64,000 bases of DNA, from NCBI GenBank assembly GCA_040219515.1, contig JAVJSI010000004.1:62001-126000 (forward strand). Direction: 5' to 3'. Source of the DNA: Acidimicrobiales bacterium (GTDB lineage: Bacteria > Actinomycetota > Acidimicrobiia > Acidimicrobiales > Aldehydirespiratoraceae). Position 1 is the stretch's first letter. Each line of letters begins with the position of its first letter. Shown here piece after piece: positions 40,987 to 50,096 of the stretch. The notes below the pieces were generated by a model that saw nothing but the letters and a program-made list of their open reading frames with translations, was not told the origin of the DNA and did not search any database. Both the position numbers and the translations under genes were made by a program.

Positions 40987-41538
40987 ATGGTTGCGCTCAT
41001 CATCGTCCTCGTCATCGTCGTGCTGCTGGTGATCTTCGTCATCAGCCTCTACAACAACCTGGTCAAGCTGCGGAACCGCATCGAGAACGCGTGGGCGCAG
41101 ATCGACGTGCAGCTCAAGCGTCGCTGGGACCTCATCCCCAACCTCGTCGAGACGGTGAAGGGCTACGCCTCGCACGAGAGGGAGACACTCGAAGCGGTGA
41201 TCCAGGCCCGCAACGCGGCCACGACCGCCGAGGGTCCGGCCGATCAGGCCGCCAGCGAGAACATGCTCACCGGTGCACTGCGTCAACTGTTCGCCGTGTC
41301 CGAGGCCTATCCCGACCTCAAGGCCAACCAGAACTTCCTCGAACTCCAGGAAGAGCTGACCTCCACCGAAGGTCGCATCGCCTTTGCCCGCCAGCACTAC
41401 AACGACACCGTGCTGAAGTACAACACTGCGATCCAGACGTTCCCGGCGGTCGTCCTGGCCGGCCCGCTCCGCTTCACCGAGCGCGAGTACTTCGAGGCCG
41501 ACGACGAGTCCCGTGGCAACGTCGCGGTCGAGTTCTGA
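40987..41538 (+). CDS. lemA: LemA family protein
   Basis: The 183-residue protein has one N-terminal membrane helix (about 2-24) and a long helical domain with YNNLVKLRNRIENAWAQIDVQLKRRWDLIPNLVETVKGY, the LemA hallmark, and a final VVLAGPLRFTEREYFEAD. LemA proteins are membrane-anchored helical bundles of unclear function, often paired with HtpX-like M48 proteases. An M48-like gene follows after 18 bases. Confidence 0.93.
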   Translation: MVALIIVLVIVVLLVIFVISLYNNLVKLRNRIENAWAQIDVQLKRRWDLIPNLVETVKGYASHERETLEAVIQARNAATTAEGPADQAASENMLTGALRQLFAVSEAYPDLKANQNFLELQEELTSTEGRIAFARQHYNDTVLKYNTAIQTFPAVVLAGPLRFTEREYFEADDESRGNVAVEF

Positions 41539-41556
41539 TCGCCTGCTGAGCCCACC

Positions 41557-42285
41557 GTGCCCACCATCACCGCTCGACTGCTGCTGGTCGCCCCTGCCGT
41601 CGTCGCCTTCCTCTTCACGACGCTGATCGTCGGCATCGTCGCGCCCGGTTCGCTGGCGTGGATCATCGCCCTCGTGATCGGGCTCGCCGCGGCGTTCGTG
41701 GTGATGTTGGTCCTGGAACGGCGGGCCCCCGACGCGGCCCTGCGCTCACTCGGGGCGGTGCCGATTCCGGCCGGGTCCGAGCCTCGGCTCGAGAGCCTCG
41801 TCGAGAGCGTCTGTGCGAGCCACGGCATCAGCGAACCCCGGCTCTACCTCGTCGAGTCGTTCGCCCCCGACGCGGCGGTGGCCGGCAATGCCGCCGACAC
41901 CCGGCTGGTGATCACCACCGGTGCGCTGCGTCAGCTCGATCGGCTCGAGCTCGAAGCCGTCGTGGCGCGCGAGCTGGTGCAGTTCGGCAGCGGGATACAT
42001 GCAGCCACCGTGCTGGCTGCCGTCGCCCCGCTCTACGGTCCTTTCGCGGCGCGTGTCCGCGATCGAGTTCTGGACGATCGTCGACTCGCTCGAGTCGACA
42101 TCGACGGAGTGCAGCTCACTCGCTACCCCCCGGCCCTGGCCGCGGTGTTCGAGAAGGCTGCCGCATCGGATGGTGTGCCGGATCGGCCCGCCTCCCGTCA
42201 CCTCTGGCTGGTTGGGCCGCGTGGTGTCGCCGATGCAGTTCAACCTGCGCTGGGCGAGCGTATCGACACCCTTCGGGAGCTCTAA
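41557..42285 (+). CDS. M48/HtpX-like membrane protein with a lost HExxH motif
   Basis: The 242-residue protein has two N-terminal helices (about 8-28 and 33-53) and a domain like HtpX: RLYLVESFAPDAAVAGNAADTRLVITTGAL followed by LDRLELEAVVARELVQF. In active M48 proteases the last segment reads AHELxH; here it is ARELVQ (Arg138, Gln142), so both zinc histidines are absent. It is also shorter than HtpX. It is therefore probably an inactive pseudoprotease acting with LemA. GTG start; it runs directly into the next gene. Confidence 0.8.
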   Translation: MPTITARLLLVAPAVVAFLFTTLIVGIVAPGSLAWIIALVIGLAAAFVVMLVLERRAPDAALRSLGAVPIPAGSEPRLESLVESVCASHGISEPRLYLVESFAPDAAVAGNAADTRLVITTGALRQLDRLELEAVVARELVQFGSGIHAATVLAAVAPLYGPFAARVRDRVLDDRRLARVDIDGVQLTRYPPALAAVFEKAAASDGVPDRPASRHLWLVGPRGVADAVQPALGERIDTLREL

Positions 42286-43398
42286 ATGCAATTCAACCGT
42301 CGCAGCCTGCTGGCTGCTGGTGGCGCCCTTGTCGCGCTGATCCTGATCATCATCGTGGTCGTCGTCTCCGGTGGAGGCGACGACGAACCAGAGGCGTCGC
42401 CGACCACCACGTCGTCGACCTCCTCGACGACGAGCACGACCACGACGACGACCCTGCCCGATGGGCCGGTGGCCCCGCTCACCGGCGAGCCGATCGACGA
42501 GGACTCGCCGCTGCTGGACCAGGCCGCCGTCGTCGTCAAGATCTCGAACAACTCGACGGTCCAGGACAACTGGAGTGGTATCGACCTCGCCGACGTCGTG
42601 ATCGAGGAGCGCATCGAGGACAACGCCACGCGCTTCGCGGTGATCTTCCACAGCAACCTGCCCGAGCGGGTCGGGCCGATCCGGTCCGGTCGGACGAGCG
42701 ACATCGATCTGCTCACGAACCTCGGCCATCCGATACTCGTGTACTCGGGTGCGAATCCGACCGTCACCGGTCAGTTGCGCGGTCTCCAGAGCGGCGGGCT
42801 CGTCGAGCTCGTCGTGGACCGTGGCACCAACGTCGATCTCGTGCGCGACACCGACTTCCGGGCACCGGACAACCTGTTCTCGAATCTGCCCGAGATCGTG
42901 GAGAAGTACGGCGAGGCCGCCGGCGCGGCCGCACCCCTCTTCACCTATCGCTCCGCCGATGACGATCGAGTCGCGGGTGATGACGGACCGGGGGCCACGG
43001 TGACCGGCCAGAACGACGTGAGCTGGGTGTTCGACGAGGCGCTCGGCTACGTCCGGGTGCAGGACGGCGAGATCCACGCCACGCAGGACGGCGCGCCGTT
43101 CGCGTTCGACAACGTCGTGCTGCTGGAGGTGGAGTACACCCCGAGCACCTTTGCACCGGGTTCGGTCGACGCCCGGACGGTCGGTACCGGTCCGGTCACC
43201 ATCATGTCCGGCGGCGAGCAGTGGACCGGCACGTGGATGCGGGACACGCCGGACGACCCGTACAGCTTCTTCGACGCCGATGGCGCGCCACTGGCGCTCG
43301 ATCCCGGCTCGACCTGGATGAGCCTGGTTCCCGAGGGATCCTACGGCTTCGACCTCGACCCGGAAATCGCGGCGCTCGTGCTGGAGGCCGAGGGATAG
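42286..43398 (+). CDS. DUF3048 (YerB-like) exported protein
   Basis: The 370-residue product has a signal-anchor helix (about 7-27), a Thr/Ser-rich linker (about 37-57) and a DUF3048 region: [17 protein letters not shown], and the family-typical [17 protein letters not shown] near 125-141. No lipobox Cys is present, unlike YerB of Bacillus. Function is unknown; it is an extracytoplasmic domain. Its ATG directly follows the stop of the M48-like gene, so lemA, the M48-like gene and this gene likely form one unit. Confidence 0.87.
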   Translation: MQFNRRSLLAAGGALVALILIIIVVVVSGGGDDEPEASPTTTSSTSSTTSTTTTTTLPDGPVAPLTGEPIDEDSPLLDQAAVVVKISNNSTVQDNWSGIDLADVVIEERIEDNATRFAVIFHSNLPERVGPIRSGRTSDIDLLTNLGHPILVYSGANPTVTGQLRGLQSGGLVELVVDRGTNVDLVRDTDFRAPDNLFSNLPEIVEKYGEAAGAAAPLFTYRSADDDRVAGDDGPGATVTGQNDVSWVFDEALGYVRVQDGEIHATQDGAPFAFDNVVLLEVEYTPSTFAPGSVDARTVGTGPVTIMSGGEQWTGTWMRDTPDDPYSFFDADGAPLALDPGSTWMSLVPEGSYGFDLDPEIAALVLEAEG

Positions 43399-43401
43399 CA
43401 T
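43396..43401 (+). promoter_or_regulatory. Leaderless -10 TAGCAT deciding the pdxS start
   Basis: TAGCAT is followed by seven bases and the ATG at 43409. It covers the alternative ATG at 43400, which is therefore less likely. Confidence 0.6.
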
Positions 43402-43408
43402 GACGGGC

Positions 43409-44317
43409 ATGTCTGACAACGATGTGGCTGGCAACAATGCCCGTACGACCGGTACGCAGTTGGTCAAGCGGGGCTTGGCCGAGATGCTGAAGGGCGGCGT
43501 CATCATGGACGTCGTCAATCCCGAGCAGGCGAAGGTCGCCGAAGACGCCGGGGCCACCGCCGTGATGGCGCTCGAACGGGTGCCCTCCGACATCCGTCGC
43601 GACGGTGGTGTGTCGCGCATGTCCGACCCCGAGATGATCCAGGGCATCCAGGCCACGGTGTCGATTCCGGTGATGGCCAAGGCCCGTATCGGTCACTTCG
43701 TCGAGGCGCAGATCCTCCAGGCGCTCGATGTCGACTACATCGACGAGTCCGAGGTCCTCACCCCGGCCGACGAAGCCCACCACATCGACAAGTGGGCGTT
43801 CACCGTTCCGTTCGTGTGCGGCGCCACCAACCTGGGCGAGGCGCTGCGCCGCATCTCCGAGGGGGCGTGCATGATCCGGTCCAAGGGCGAGGCCGGCACC
43901 GGCAACGTCGTCGAGGCCGTCCGTCACCTGCGTTCGATCATGGGCGACATCCGCAAGATCGGTCAGGCCGACAACGCCGAACTCTTCGACTGGGCCAAGC
44001 AGCTCCAGGCGCCGTTGCCGCTCGTCCAGGAGATCGCCGAGACCGGCGAACTCCCGGTGCCGATGTTCTGCGCCGGTGGCATCGCCACCCCCGCCGACGC
44101 GTCCCTCGTCATGCAGCTGGGCGCGCAGGCCGTGTTCGTCGGTTCGGGCATCTTCAAGAGCGACGAGCCGGCAAAGATGGCCTCGGCCATCGTCGAGGCG
44201 GCCACCCACTTCCAGGATCCCGACATCCTCGTGAAGGTGTCCACCGGGCTCGGCGACGCGATGAAGGGTCTCGAGATCGCATCGCTCGAGACGAAGCTGG
44301 CCGAGCGGGGTTGGTAG
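43409..44317 (+). CDS. pdxS: Pyridoxal 5'-phosphate synthase lyase subunit
   Basis: The 302-residue TIM-barrel protein makes PLP from ribose 5-phosphate, glyceraldehyde 3-phosphate and ammonia supplied by PdxT. GVIMDVVN (Asp34), VMAKARIGH (Lys91, the imine-forming lysine) and [13 protein letters not shown] (Lys159) are all intact. The start at 43409 rests on the leaderless -10. The stop overlaps the pdxT start by 7 bases, matching the 1:1 complex of the two proteins. Confidence 0.96.
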   Translation: MSDNDVAGNNARTTGTQLVKRGLAEMLKGGVIMDVVNPEQAKVAEDAGATAVMALERVPSDIRRDGGVSRMSDPEMIQGIQATVSIPVMAKARIGHFVEAQILQALDVDYIDESEVLTPADEAHHIDKWAFTVPFVCGATNLGEALRRISEGACMIRSKGEAGTGNVVEAVRHLRSIMGDIRKIGQADNAELFDWAKQLQAPLPLVQEIAETGELPVPMFCAGGIATPADASLVMQLGAQAVFVGSGIFKSDEPAKMASAIVEAATHFQDPDILVKVSTGLGDAMKGLEIASLETKLAERGW

Positions 44318-44892
44318 CACCGACCGTCGGCGTGCTGGCCCTCCAGGGCGCCTTCGCGGCTCACGCCGCCATTCTCCGATCGCTCGGGGCGAACACCGTC
44401 GAGGTCCGCACGGGCGAGCAGTTGAGCGCCGTCGACGCGCTCGTCGTCCCCGGCGGCGAGTCGACCACCATGTCGATGCTGCTCGAACGGTCCGGCATGC
44501 TCGAACCCCTGGCGGCACGGGTCTCGGACGGGCTGCCGACGTTCGGCACGTGCGCGGGCATGATCCTCATGGCCGCCGAGATCAGCGACGGGCGCCCCGA
44601 CCAGCATGCGCTCGGCGCCGTCGACATCGCGGTCGCCCGCAACGGCTACGGCCGCCAGATCGACTCGTTCGAATCCGACCTCGACGTCACCGGCCTCGAT
44701 GCGCCGTTCCACGCCGTGTTCATCCGGGCCCCGCGGGTCCAGCGGGCGGGGACCGACGTCGAGGTGCTCGCCGCGGTCGACGGCGACCCCGTGCTCTGTC
44801 GCCAGGGCAACGTGCTCGTGTCGGCCTTTCATCCCGAACTGTCGGGCGACGATCGCATCCACCGCCAGTGGTTGGCCGACGCCTCGGCCTGA
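44311..44892 (+). CDS. pdxT: Pyridoxal 5'-phosphate synthase glutaminase subunit, TTG start
   Basis: The 193-residue glutamine amidotransferase supplies ammonia to PdxS. Motifs are [27 protein letters not shown] with nucleophile Cys81, and FHPE with His174 and Glu176. A TTG at 44311, inside the pdxS 3' end, gives the usual short N terminus before GVLALQG; a GTG at 44332 would remove part of that strand. Confidence 0.95.
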   Translation: MVAPTVGVLALQGAFAAHAAILRSLGANTVEVRTGEQLSAVDALVVPGGESTTMSMLLERSGMLEPLAARVSDGLPTFGTCAGMILMAAEISDGRPDQHALGAVDIAVARNGYGRQIDSFESDLDVTGLDAPFHAVFIRAPRVQRAGTDVEVLAAVDGDPVLCRQGNVLVSAFHPELSGDDRIHRQWLADASA

Positions 44893-44897
44893 GCCGA

Positions 44898-44903
44898 TAC
44901 ATT
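44898..44903 (+). promoter_or_regulatory. Leaderless -10 TACATT for yebC
   Basis: TACATT is followed by seven bases and the ATG at 44911. Confidence 0.6.
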
Positions 44904-44910
44904 CGGTCGC

Positions 44911-45663
44911 ATGAGTGGTCATTCCAAGTGGGCAACGATCAAGCACAAGAAGGGCGCCGCCGACGCGAAGCGGGGCAAGCTCTTCGCCAAGCTGATCAAG
45001 CAGGTCGAGGTGGCCGCCCGCACCGGCGGTGGCGACCTCGAATCGAATCCGACGCTGCGCACGATGTTCCAGAAGGCCCGCGACAACAGCGTGCCGCTCG
45101 ACACGATCGAGCGCGCCGTCAAGCGGGGAACCGGCGAACTCGAAGGCGTCAACTACGAGACCATCACCTACGAGGGATATGCCCCTGGTGGCGTGGCGCT
45201 GCTGATCGAGTGCCTCACCGACAATCGCAACCGGACCTCGGGCGACATCCGCTCGACCCTGTCCAAGAACGGGGGCTCGCTGGCCGAGCCGGGTGCCGTC
45301 GCCTGGCAGTTCGAACGCAAGGGCGTCGTACTCGTGCCCAGCTCGGTCGCCGAAGACGACCTGATGCTCGTCGCCCTCGATGCCGGGGCCGACGACATCG
45401 TCGACGAAGGCGAGATGTGGCGGGTCACCTCGCCGCCGACCGACCTCAACACCGTGCGCGACGCGCTCGACGAGGCCGGCGTGCCCGTCGAGTCCGCCGA
45501 CCTGGTGATGCTGCCGACGTCGACGGTCGAGATGACCGAGGTGGGCGACGTCAAGAAGCTCATCAACCTGATGGACCTGCTCGACGACCTCGACGACGTC
45601 CAGGACGTCCACGGCAACATGGACGCCCCCGACGACGTCATGGAAGCCGCCCAGCTCGACTGA
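44911..45663 (+). CDS. yebC: YebC/PmpR-family translation or transcription factor
   Basis: The 250-residue protein starts MSGHSKWATIKHKKGAAD, the invariant YebC opening, and has YEGYAPGG in the middle. Family members act as transcription regulators or, as recent work shows, help ribosomes through polyproline stretches. In many bacteria yebC lies directly before ruvC; here it is about 7 kb upstream, with the ilvA-to-ydcF block inserted between. Confidence 0.95.
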   Translation: MSGHSKWATIKHKKGAADAKRGKLFAKLIKQVEVAARTGGGDLESNPTLRTMFQKARDNSVPLDTIERAVKRGTGELEGVNYETITYEGYAPGGVALLIECLTDNRNRTSGDIRSTLSKNGGSLAEPGAVAWQFERKGVVLVPSSVAEDDLMLVALDAGADDIVDEGEMWRVTSPPTDLNTVRDALDEAGVPVESADLVMLPTSTVEMTEVGDVKKLINLMDLLDDLDDVQDVHGNMDAPDDVMEAAQLD

Positions 45664-45670
45664 CGCGCCC

Positions 45671-45698
45671 GGGACAGGCGGTGTCAGACACCCGTCCC
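45671..45698. repeat. Palindromic repeat, GGTGTCAGACACC family (copy 1)
   Basis: The core GGTGTCAGACACC (45680-45692) is a perfect palindrome with 6-base arms, flanked by GGGAC (45671-45675) and GTCCC (45694-45698). The same core, in tandem, occurs at 50036-50096. It lies 7 bases after the yebC stop and could also terminate transcription. Confidence 0.75.
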
Positions 45699-45746
45699 GC
45701 GGGGCGTCAACCGGCGGGCTTGCCGGTCGACCCGAGGTCGGCTCGG

Positions 45747-45752
45747 TAGCAT
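45747..45752 (+). promoter_or_regulatory. Leaderless -10 TAGCAT for ilvA
   Basis: TAGCAT is followed by six bases and the ATG at 45759. Confidence 0.6.
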
Positions 45753-45758
45753 CGCCCG

Positions 45759-46973
45759 ATGTCATCACTCGGCCGTGTTGTGTCCTACGCCGACCTCGAG
45801 AGCGCCCGTGATCGCATCGCCGGCGCGGTCGAGTACACCCCGCTCACCCACTCGCTGACCCTGAGCGAGATCTGCGGCGTCGACGTGTGGCTGAAGTTCG
45901 AGAACCTCCAGTACACGGGCTCGTTCAAAGGCCGGGGGGCTCGCAACCGCCTGCTCGACGTCGAGCCCGGCCGTGGCGTGATCGCGATGTCGGCCGGAAA
46001 CCACGCGCAGGGTGTCGCCCATCACGGCGCGCTTCTCGGCCTCGAGACCACGATCGTCATGCCGGCGAACACGCCGTTCGTGAAGGTGGCCCGCACCCGG
46101 GATCTCGGCGCCACCGTGGAGCTCGCCGGCGCCGACGTGATGGAGTCGGCCGCTCGGGCCCGTGAGCTGGCGGTCGAACGAGACCTCGAGTTCATCCATC
46201 CGTTCGACGACCCGGCCGTGATCGCCGGGGCCGGCACGGTCGGACTCGAGATGCTCGAACAGAACCCGGGTCTCGACGTGTTGGTCGCCGCCGTCGGTGG
46301 CGGGGGCCTTGCCTCAGGCCTCGCCGTGGCGGCGAGCGCGCACGATCGACCGGTCGAGGTCGTCGGTGTGCAGAGCCATCGCTATCCGCACATGGCCGAT
46401 GCGCTCGCCGGTCGGCCGTCCACGGCGATGGCCGGGTCCACCGTGGCCGACGGCATCGCCGTCTCCGAGCCGGGTGCCCTCACGCAGGCGATCCTGGCCG
46501 CCCACGGTGTGGGGATGCTGGTGGTCTCCGAGGCGGCGATCGAGAAGGCGATCGCCATGTTGCTCGAGATCGAGAAGACGGTGGTCGAGGGCGCCGGCGC
46601 AGCGGCGCTCGCCGCAGTGATGGAGCACCCGAAGGCGTTCGCCGATCGCCAGGTGGGGCTCGTGCTGTGCGGCGGCAACATCGACCCTCGCACCCTGTCG
46701 CAGGTGACGCTCCGTGGCCTCGCGGTGCAGGGCCGGCTCAATCGGTTGCTGGTGGAGCTCGACGACACGCCGGGGCGTCTCGCACTGGTCTCGAAAGTGA
46801 TCGCCGACGCGGCCGCGAACGTCGTCCAGGTCGACCACGACGGACTCGGCTCCACCGGCGCCCGCAGCACGATCCTCGAGGTCCGCATCGACACACTCGA
46901 CCGCGACCACGCTCAGTCGGTTCTGCAAGCGCTGCTCGATGTGGGCATCAGCGCCACGCTGCTCGACTGGTAG
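45759..46973 (+). CDS. ilvA: Threonine ammonia-lyase with ACT domain
   Basis: The 404-residue PLP enzyme deaminates threonine to 2-oxobutanoate. PLP lysine Lys57 lies in GSFKGRGA, the phosphate loop is VGGGGLASG (about 178-186), and an ACT regulatory domain covers about 330-404 (RLLVELDDTPGRLALVSKVI). The single ACT domain and length match the shorter TdcB-like/actinobacterial form. A palindromic terminator follows. Confidence 0.93.
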   Translation: MSSLGRVVSYADLESARDRIAGAVEYTPLTHSLTLSEICGVDVWLKFENLQYTGSFKGRGARNRLLDVEPGRGVIAMSAGNHAQGVAHHGALLGLETTIVMPANTPFVKVARTRDLGATVELAGADVMESAARARELAVERDLEFIHPFDDPAVIAGAGTVGLEMLEQNPGLDVLVAAVGGGGLASGLAVAASAHDRPVEVVGVQSHRYPHMADALAGRPSTAMAGSTVADGIAVSEPGALTQAILAAHGVGMLVVSEAAIEKAIAMLLEIEKTVVEGAGAAALAAVMEHPKAFADRQVGLVLCGGNIDPRTLSQVTLRGLAVQGRLNRLLVELDDTPGRLALVSKVIADAAANVVQVDHDGLGSTGARSTILEVRIDTLDRDHAQSVLQALLDVGISATLLDW

Positions 46974-46993
46974 CAGGGTGATGCTCCCGAGAG

Positions 46994-47009
46994 CGTCCCC
47001 GCGGGGACG
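46994..47009. terminator. Bidirectional hairpin between ilvA and the cation efflux gene
   Basis: CGTCCCCGCGGGGACG is a perfect 16-base palindrome between convergent genes. It has no T-run, so it may work as a weak intrinsic or Rho-assisted terminator on either strand. Confidence 0.55.
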
Positions 47010-47038
47010 TGGCCGTGAGGCCGACCTGCGTTCGGCTG

Positions 47039-47671
47039 TCAGGCCGTGACCTGCGTCAGCTCCGCCAACTCGGCGCGAGCGTCGTGGATCACGTCGCGGG
47101 CGGTGCGAAGAAAGAGCACCGCGATCGCGACGCCGACGATCACGTCGGGCCAGACGCTGTCGAGTTGCCAGACCGCCGCCGCGGCGGCGAGCACTGCCGC
47201 GTTGGCGATCAGGTCGTTGCGCGAGCACAGCCACGTCGAGGTCATGTTGATGTCGTCGGTGCGGTGCCGCCACAGGAGCGCGAAGGCCCACGTGTTGCCC
47301 GCGAGCGCGACGAGCCCCATGAGCGCCATCGCATCGGCTGCCGGTGGTGTGCCGTCGAGGGCACGCCAACCGGCCTGGCCCAGGACGACGAGACCGAACC
47401 CGAGCTGCACGACACCTTTGGAAAGCGCCGCCCGCGCTCGCCACCGGGTCCCGCGATGCAGCACCCAGAGGCTGAACGCATAGACGAACGCGTCGCCGAG
47501 CATGTCGAGCGAATCGGCGAGCAGCGCCGACGAGCGTGCCCACAAGCCGACGCCGAACTCGACGACGAAGAGCACGGCGTTGATCCCGAGGACCAGCCAC
47601 AGCACGGTGCGCTGGCGGTCCCGCAGCGCGACGAGTGCGTCGTCGGCGGCATCGCAGCACCCAGCACTCAT
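47039..47671 (-). CDS. Cation diffusion facilitator-like transporter (short form)
   Basis: The 210-residue protein has about five to six helices and the CDF-type second helix LADSLDMLGDAF (Asp56, Asp60), with SRNDLIANAAV in the place of the second metal motif. Two cysteines (CC at 5-6) lie at the N terminus. It lacks the C-terminal cytoplasmic domain of larger CDF exporters. Substrate may be zinc or another divalent metal. It is convergent with ilvA and divergent from the sulfatase gene. Confidence 0.85.
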   Translation of the reverse strand: MSAGCCDAADDALVALRDRQRTVLWLVLGINAVLFVVEFGVGLWARSSALLADSLDMLGDAFVYAFSLWVLHRGTRWRARAALSKGVVQLGFGLVVLGQAGWRALDGTPPAADAMALMGLVALAGNTWAFALLWRHRTDDINMTSTWLCSRNDLIANAAVLAAAAAVWQLDSVWPDVIVGVAIAVLFLRTARDVIHDARAELAELTQVTA

Positions 47672-47794
47672 GGGTGTCAGTCTCTCACCGTCGGAGCCCT
47701 TCGACCACGTCGACCTTCGCTCAGGCCCGAGCGTCGGCGCGGGAATTTCCGGCCTGAACGGGCCGCCGCCGTTCGTGTCGGTCATGCTCCGGGG

Positions 47795-50029
47795 ATGAAG
47801 ACCGCCGCCATCGGACGCACGATCGCCGAGTCCACCCCGCACTGGCCGGAGCCTCCCCGCCCTCGAGACGGGGCACCGAACATCCTCATGGTGCTTTTCG
47901 ACGATGTCGGGTTCTCCGACTTCGGTTGCTACGGCGGCGATGCCGCCACGCCGACGATCGACCGGCTGGCCGAGCGGGGTCTGCGCTACACGGGCTTTCA
48001 CACGACGGCGATGTGCTCGACGACGCGAGCGGCGCTGCTCACCGGGCGAAACCACCACAGTGTGGGCATGGGTTGTCTCGCGAACTTCGACAGCGGCTTC
48101 CCGGGCTACCGGGGCAAGATCGCGAAGAGTGCGGGCACCATCGCCGAGATGCTGCGGGCCCATGGCTATCGCAACTACATGGCCGGAAAGTGGCACGTCA
48201 CGCCGCTCTACGAGACCGGTCCGACCGGCCCCACCGACGGCTGGCCGCTGGCCCGCGGCTTCGACCGGTTCTACGGCTTTCTCGACGCCGAGACCGATCA
48301 GTACGCCCCCGAGCTGGTGCGCGACAACACCCACGTCTCGCCGCCCGGCACCTATGACGACGGCTATCACCTGACGGTCGACCTGGTCGACGAGGCGATC
48401 CGGATGATCGCCGAGCACGAGGCCGGCGCCCCCGACACGCCCTGGTTCACCTATGTCGCCCCTGGCGCCTGCCATGCGCCCCATCAGGTGCCGAAGGAGT
48501 TGATCGACCACTACGACGAACAGTTCGCCGAGGGCTGGGACGTTGCCCGCGACCGCCGCCTCACCCGGATGATCGACATGGGGATCGTGCCTGCGGGCAC
48601 GGTCCTGCCGGATCGCAACCCGGGGGTGGCTGCGTGGGACGACCTGCCTGCGGACCAGCGTCGCGTGGCCCAGCGACTTCAGGCCGCCTACGCGGCGATG
48701 CTCGACCACACCGACCAGCAGTTGGCCCGCATCATCGACTTCCTCGATGCTTCGGGGAAGCTCGACGACACCCTCGTGCTGGTGCTCAGCGACAACGGCG
48801 CGTCGCAGGAGGGCGGTCCGCTCGGCTTCGTCAACGCGATGGGCCCCTACAACGGCATCCCCGAGCCGATCGCCACGAAGCTCGATCGGCTCGACGACAT
48901 CGGCGGTCCCGACACGCACTCGAACTTCCCGTGGGGCTGGGCGATGGTCGCCAACACACCGTTGAAGCGCTACAAGCAGAACACCCACGGTGGTGGCGTG
49001 CGTGACCCGTTGGTCGTCTCGTGGCCGGCGGGGATCACGGGTGCCGGTGGCCTGCGCCACCAGTTCGCCCACGCCAGCGACCTCGTGCCCACGCTGCTCG
49101 AGCTGCTCGAGATCGAGCCACCGGCGAGCATCAACGGCGTGACCCAGCAGCCGATCGAGGGCACCAGCTTTCTCGCCACGCTGGATGATCCCGCAGCGGC
49201 CACGGGAAAGCACTCGCAGTACTTCGAGATGTTCAGCCATCGCGGTATCTGGATCGACGGCTGGAAGGCGGTCGCCTTTCACCAGCCGGGCACCCCGCTC
49301 GACGACGACGTGTGGGAGCTCTACGACCTCCGCAACGATTTCAACGAGGTCCTCGACCTCGCCGCCGAAGAGCCCGAACGGTTGGCGGCCATGATCGAGG
49401 AGTGGTGGGCCGAAGCGGATGCCCACCACGTTCTGCCGCTCGACGACCGTTTCGCCGAACGCTTCGCGCAGAACGCGGCGCGGGTCCATGGCGAGCGCAC
49501 CCACTACGAGTTCTGGGCGGGGATGGGTCACCTGCCGTCTGACGTGGCCCCGGACCTGCGCAGTCGGAGCTACCGCATCGTCGCCGAGGTGGAGATCCCC
49601 GACGGCGGTGCCCAGGGGGTTCTCGTCGCCCACGGCGATGCCACGAGTGGGTACTCGCTCTACATCGAGGGCGGCCACCTCGTGCACGACCTCAACATCG
49701 GCGGATCGCACCAGGTCGTGCGCTCCGACGTGCCCGTCACCCCCGGTCGTCGCGATCTCGGCTTTCGGCTGAGCCGCGTCGACGAGGTGGCCACCGGCAC
49801 GCTCGAGATCGACGGCGTCGACGTCGGATCGATGACGACCACCGACTTCTTCTTCCTGATGATCTCGTTCTCGGGACTCGACATCGGCCTCGACCGGTCG
49901 AGTCCGGTCGGCGACTATGCGTCACCCAACGTCTTCACCGGCACGCTGCGGCGGGTCGTCGTCGACATGGACGACGACCAGGATCTCGACCACGACGCAG
50001 CCGGCAGGATCGAACTCGCCCGCGAGTGA
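47795..50029 (+). CDS. Arylsulfatase-type sulfatase
   Basis: The 744-residue enzyme has the alkaline-phosphatase-like sulfatase fold: metal ligands Asp36-Asp37 in LFDDVGF, the active-site motif CSTTRAALLTG with Cys74 (to become formylglycine) and Arg78, AGKWH, and SDNGAS. The third motif position is Thr where Pro or Ala is usual. No signal peptide or maturase gene is nearby, so modification must come from elsewhere in the genome. The C-terminal 170 residues form an extra beta-rich region after the hydrolase core. The ATG at 47795 starts shortly before the first motif. Confidence 0.9.
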   Translation: MKTAAIGRTIAESTPHWPEPPRPRDGAPNILMVLFDDVGFSDFGCYGGDAATPTIDRLAERGLRYTGFHTTAMCSTTRAALLTGRNHHSVGMGCLANFDSGFPGYRGKIAKSAGTIAEMLRAHGYRNYMAGKWHVTPLYETGPTGPTDGWPLARGFDRFYGFLDAETDQYAPELVRDNTHVSPPGTYDDGYHLTVDLVDEAIRMIAEHEAGAPDTPWFTYVAPGACHAPHQVPKELIDHYDEQFAEGWDVARDRRLTRMIDMGIVPAGTVLPDRNPGVAAWDDLPADQRRVAQRLQAAYAAMLDHTDQQLARIIDFLDASGKLDDTLVLVLSDNGASQEGGPLGFVNAMGPYNGIPEPIATKLDRLDDIGGPDTHSNFPWGWAMVANTPLKRYKQNTHGGGVRDPLVVSWPAGITGAGGLRHQFAHASDLVPTLLELLEIEPPASINGVTQQPIEGTSFLATLDDPAAATGKHSQYFEMFSHRGIWIDGWKAVAFHQPGTPLDDDVWELYDLRNDFNEVLDLAAEEPERLAAMIEEWWAEADAHHVLPLDDRFAERFAQNAARVHGERTHYEFWAGMGHLPSDVAPDLRSRSYRIVAEVEIPDGGAQGVLVAHGDATSGYSLYIEGGHLVHDLNIGGSHQVVRSDVPVTPGRRDLGFRLSRVDEVATGTLEIDGVDVGSMTTTDFFFLMISFSGLDIGLDRSSPVGDYASPNVFTGTLRRVVVDMDDDQDLDHDAAGRIELARE

Positions 50030-50035
50030 CCCCCA

Positions 50036-50096
50036 GGGACAGGTGTCTGACACCGCAGGGACGGGTGTCTGACACCGCAGGGACGGGTCAGACGCC
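50036..50096. repeat. Tandem 22-bp palindromic repeat, GGTGTCTGACACC family
   Basis: Two complete units (50036-50057, 50058-50079) read GGGACxGGTGTCTGACACCGCA and differ at one base; a third, shortened one ends at about 50096. Each core forms a perfect 6-bp hairpin. The array sits between the sulfatase stop and the convergent permease gene and its last copy supplies that gene's final codons and stop. Confidence 0.85.

Noticed and set aside
47009-47794. Long N-terminal extension of the sulfatase
   Set aside because: It is antisense to the cation efflux gene and lacks sulfatase similarity; the ATG at 47795 directly precedes the enzyme core.
50036-50096. CRISPR array
   Set aside because: The 22-bp units are directly adjacent with no spacers and no cas gene is near. 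The palindromic core fits a REP-like family.
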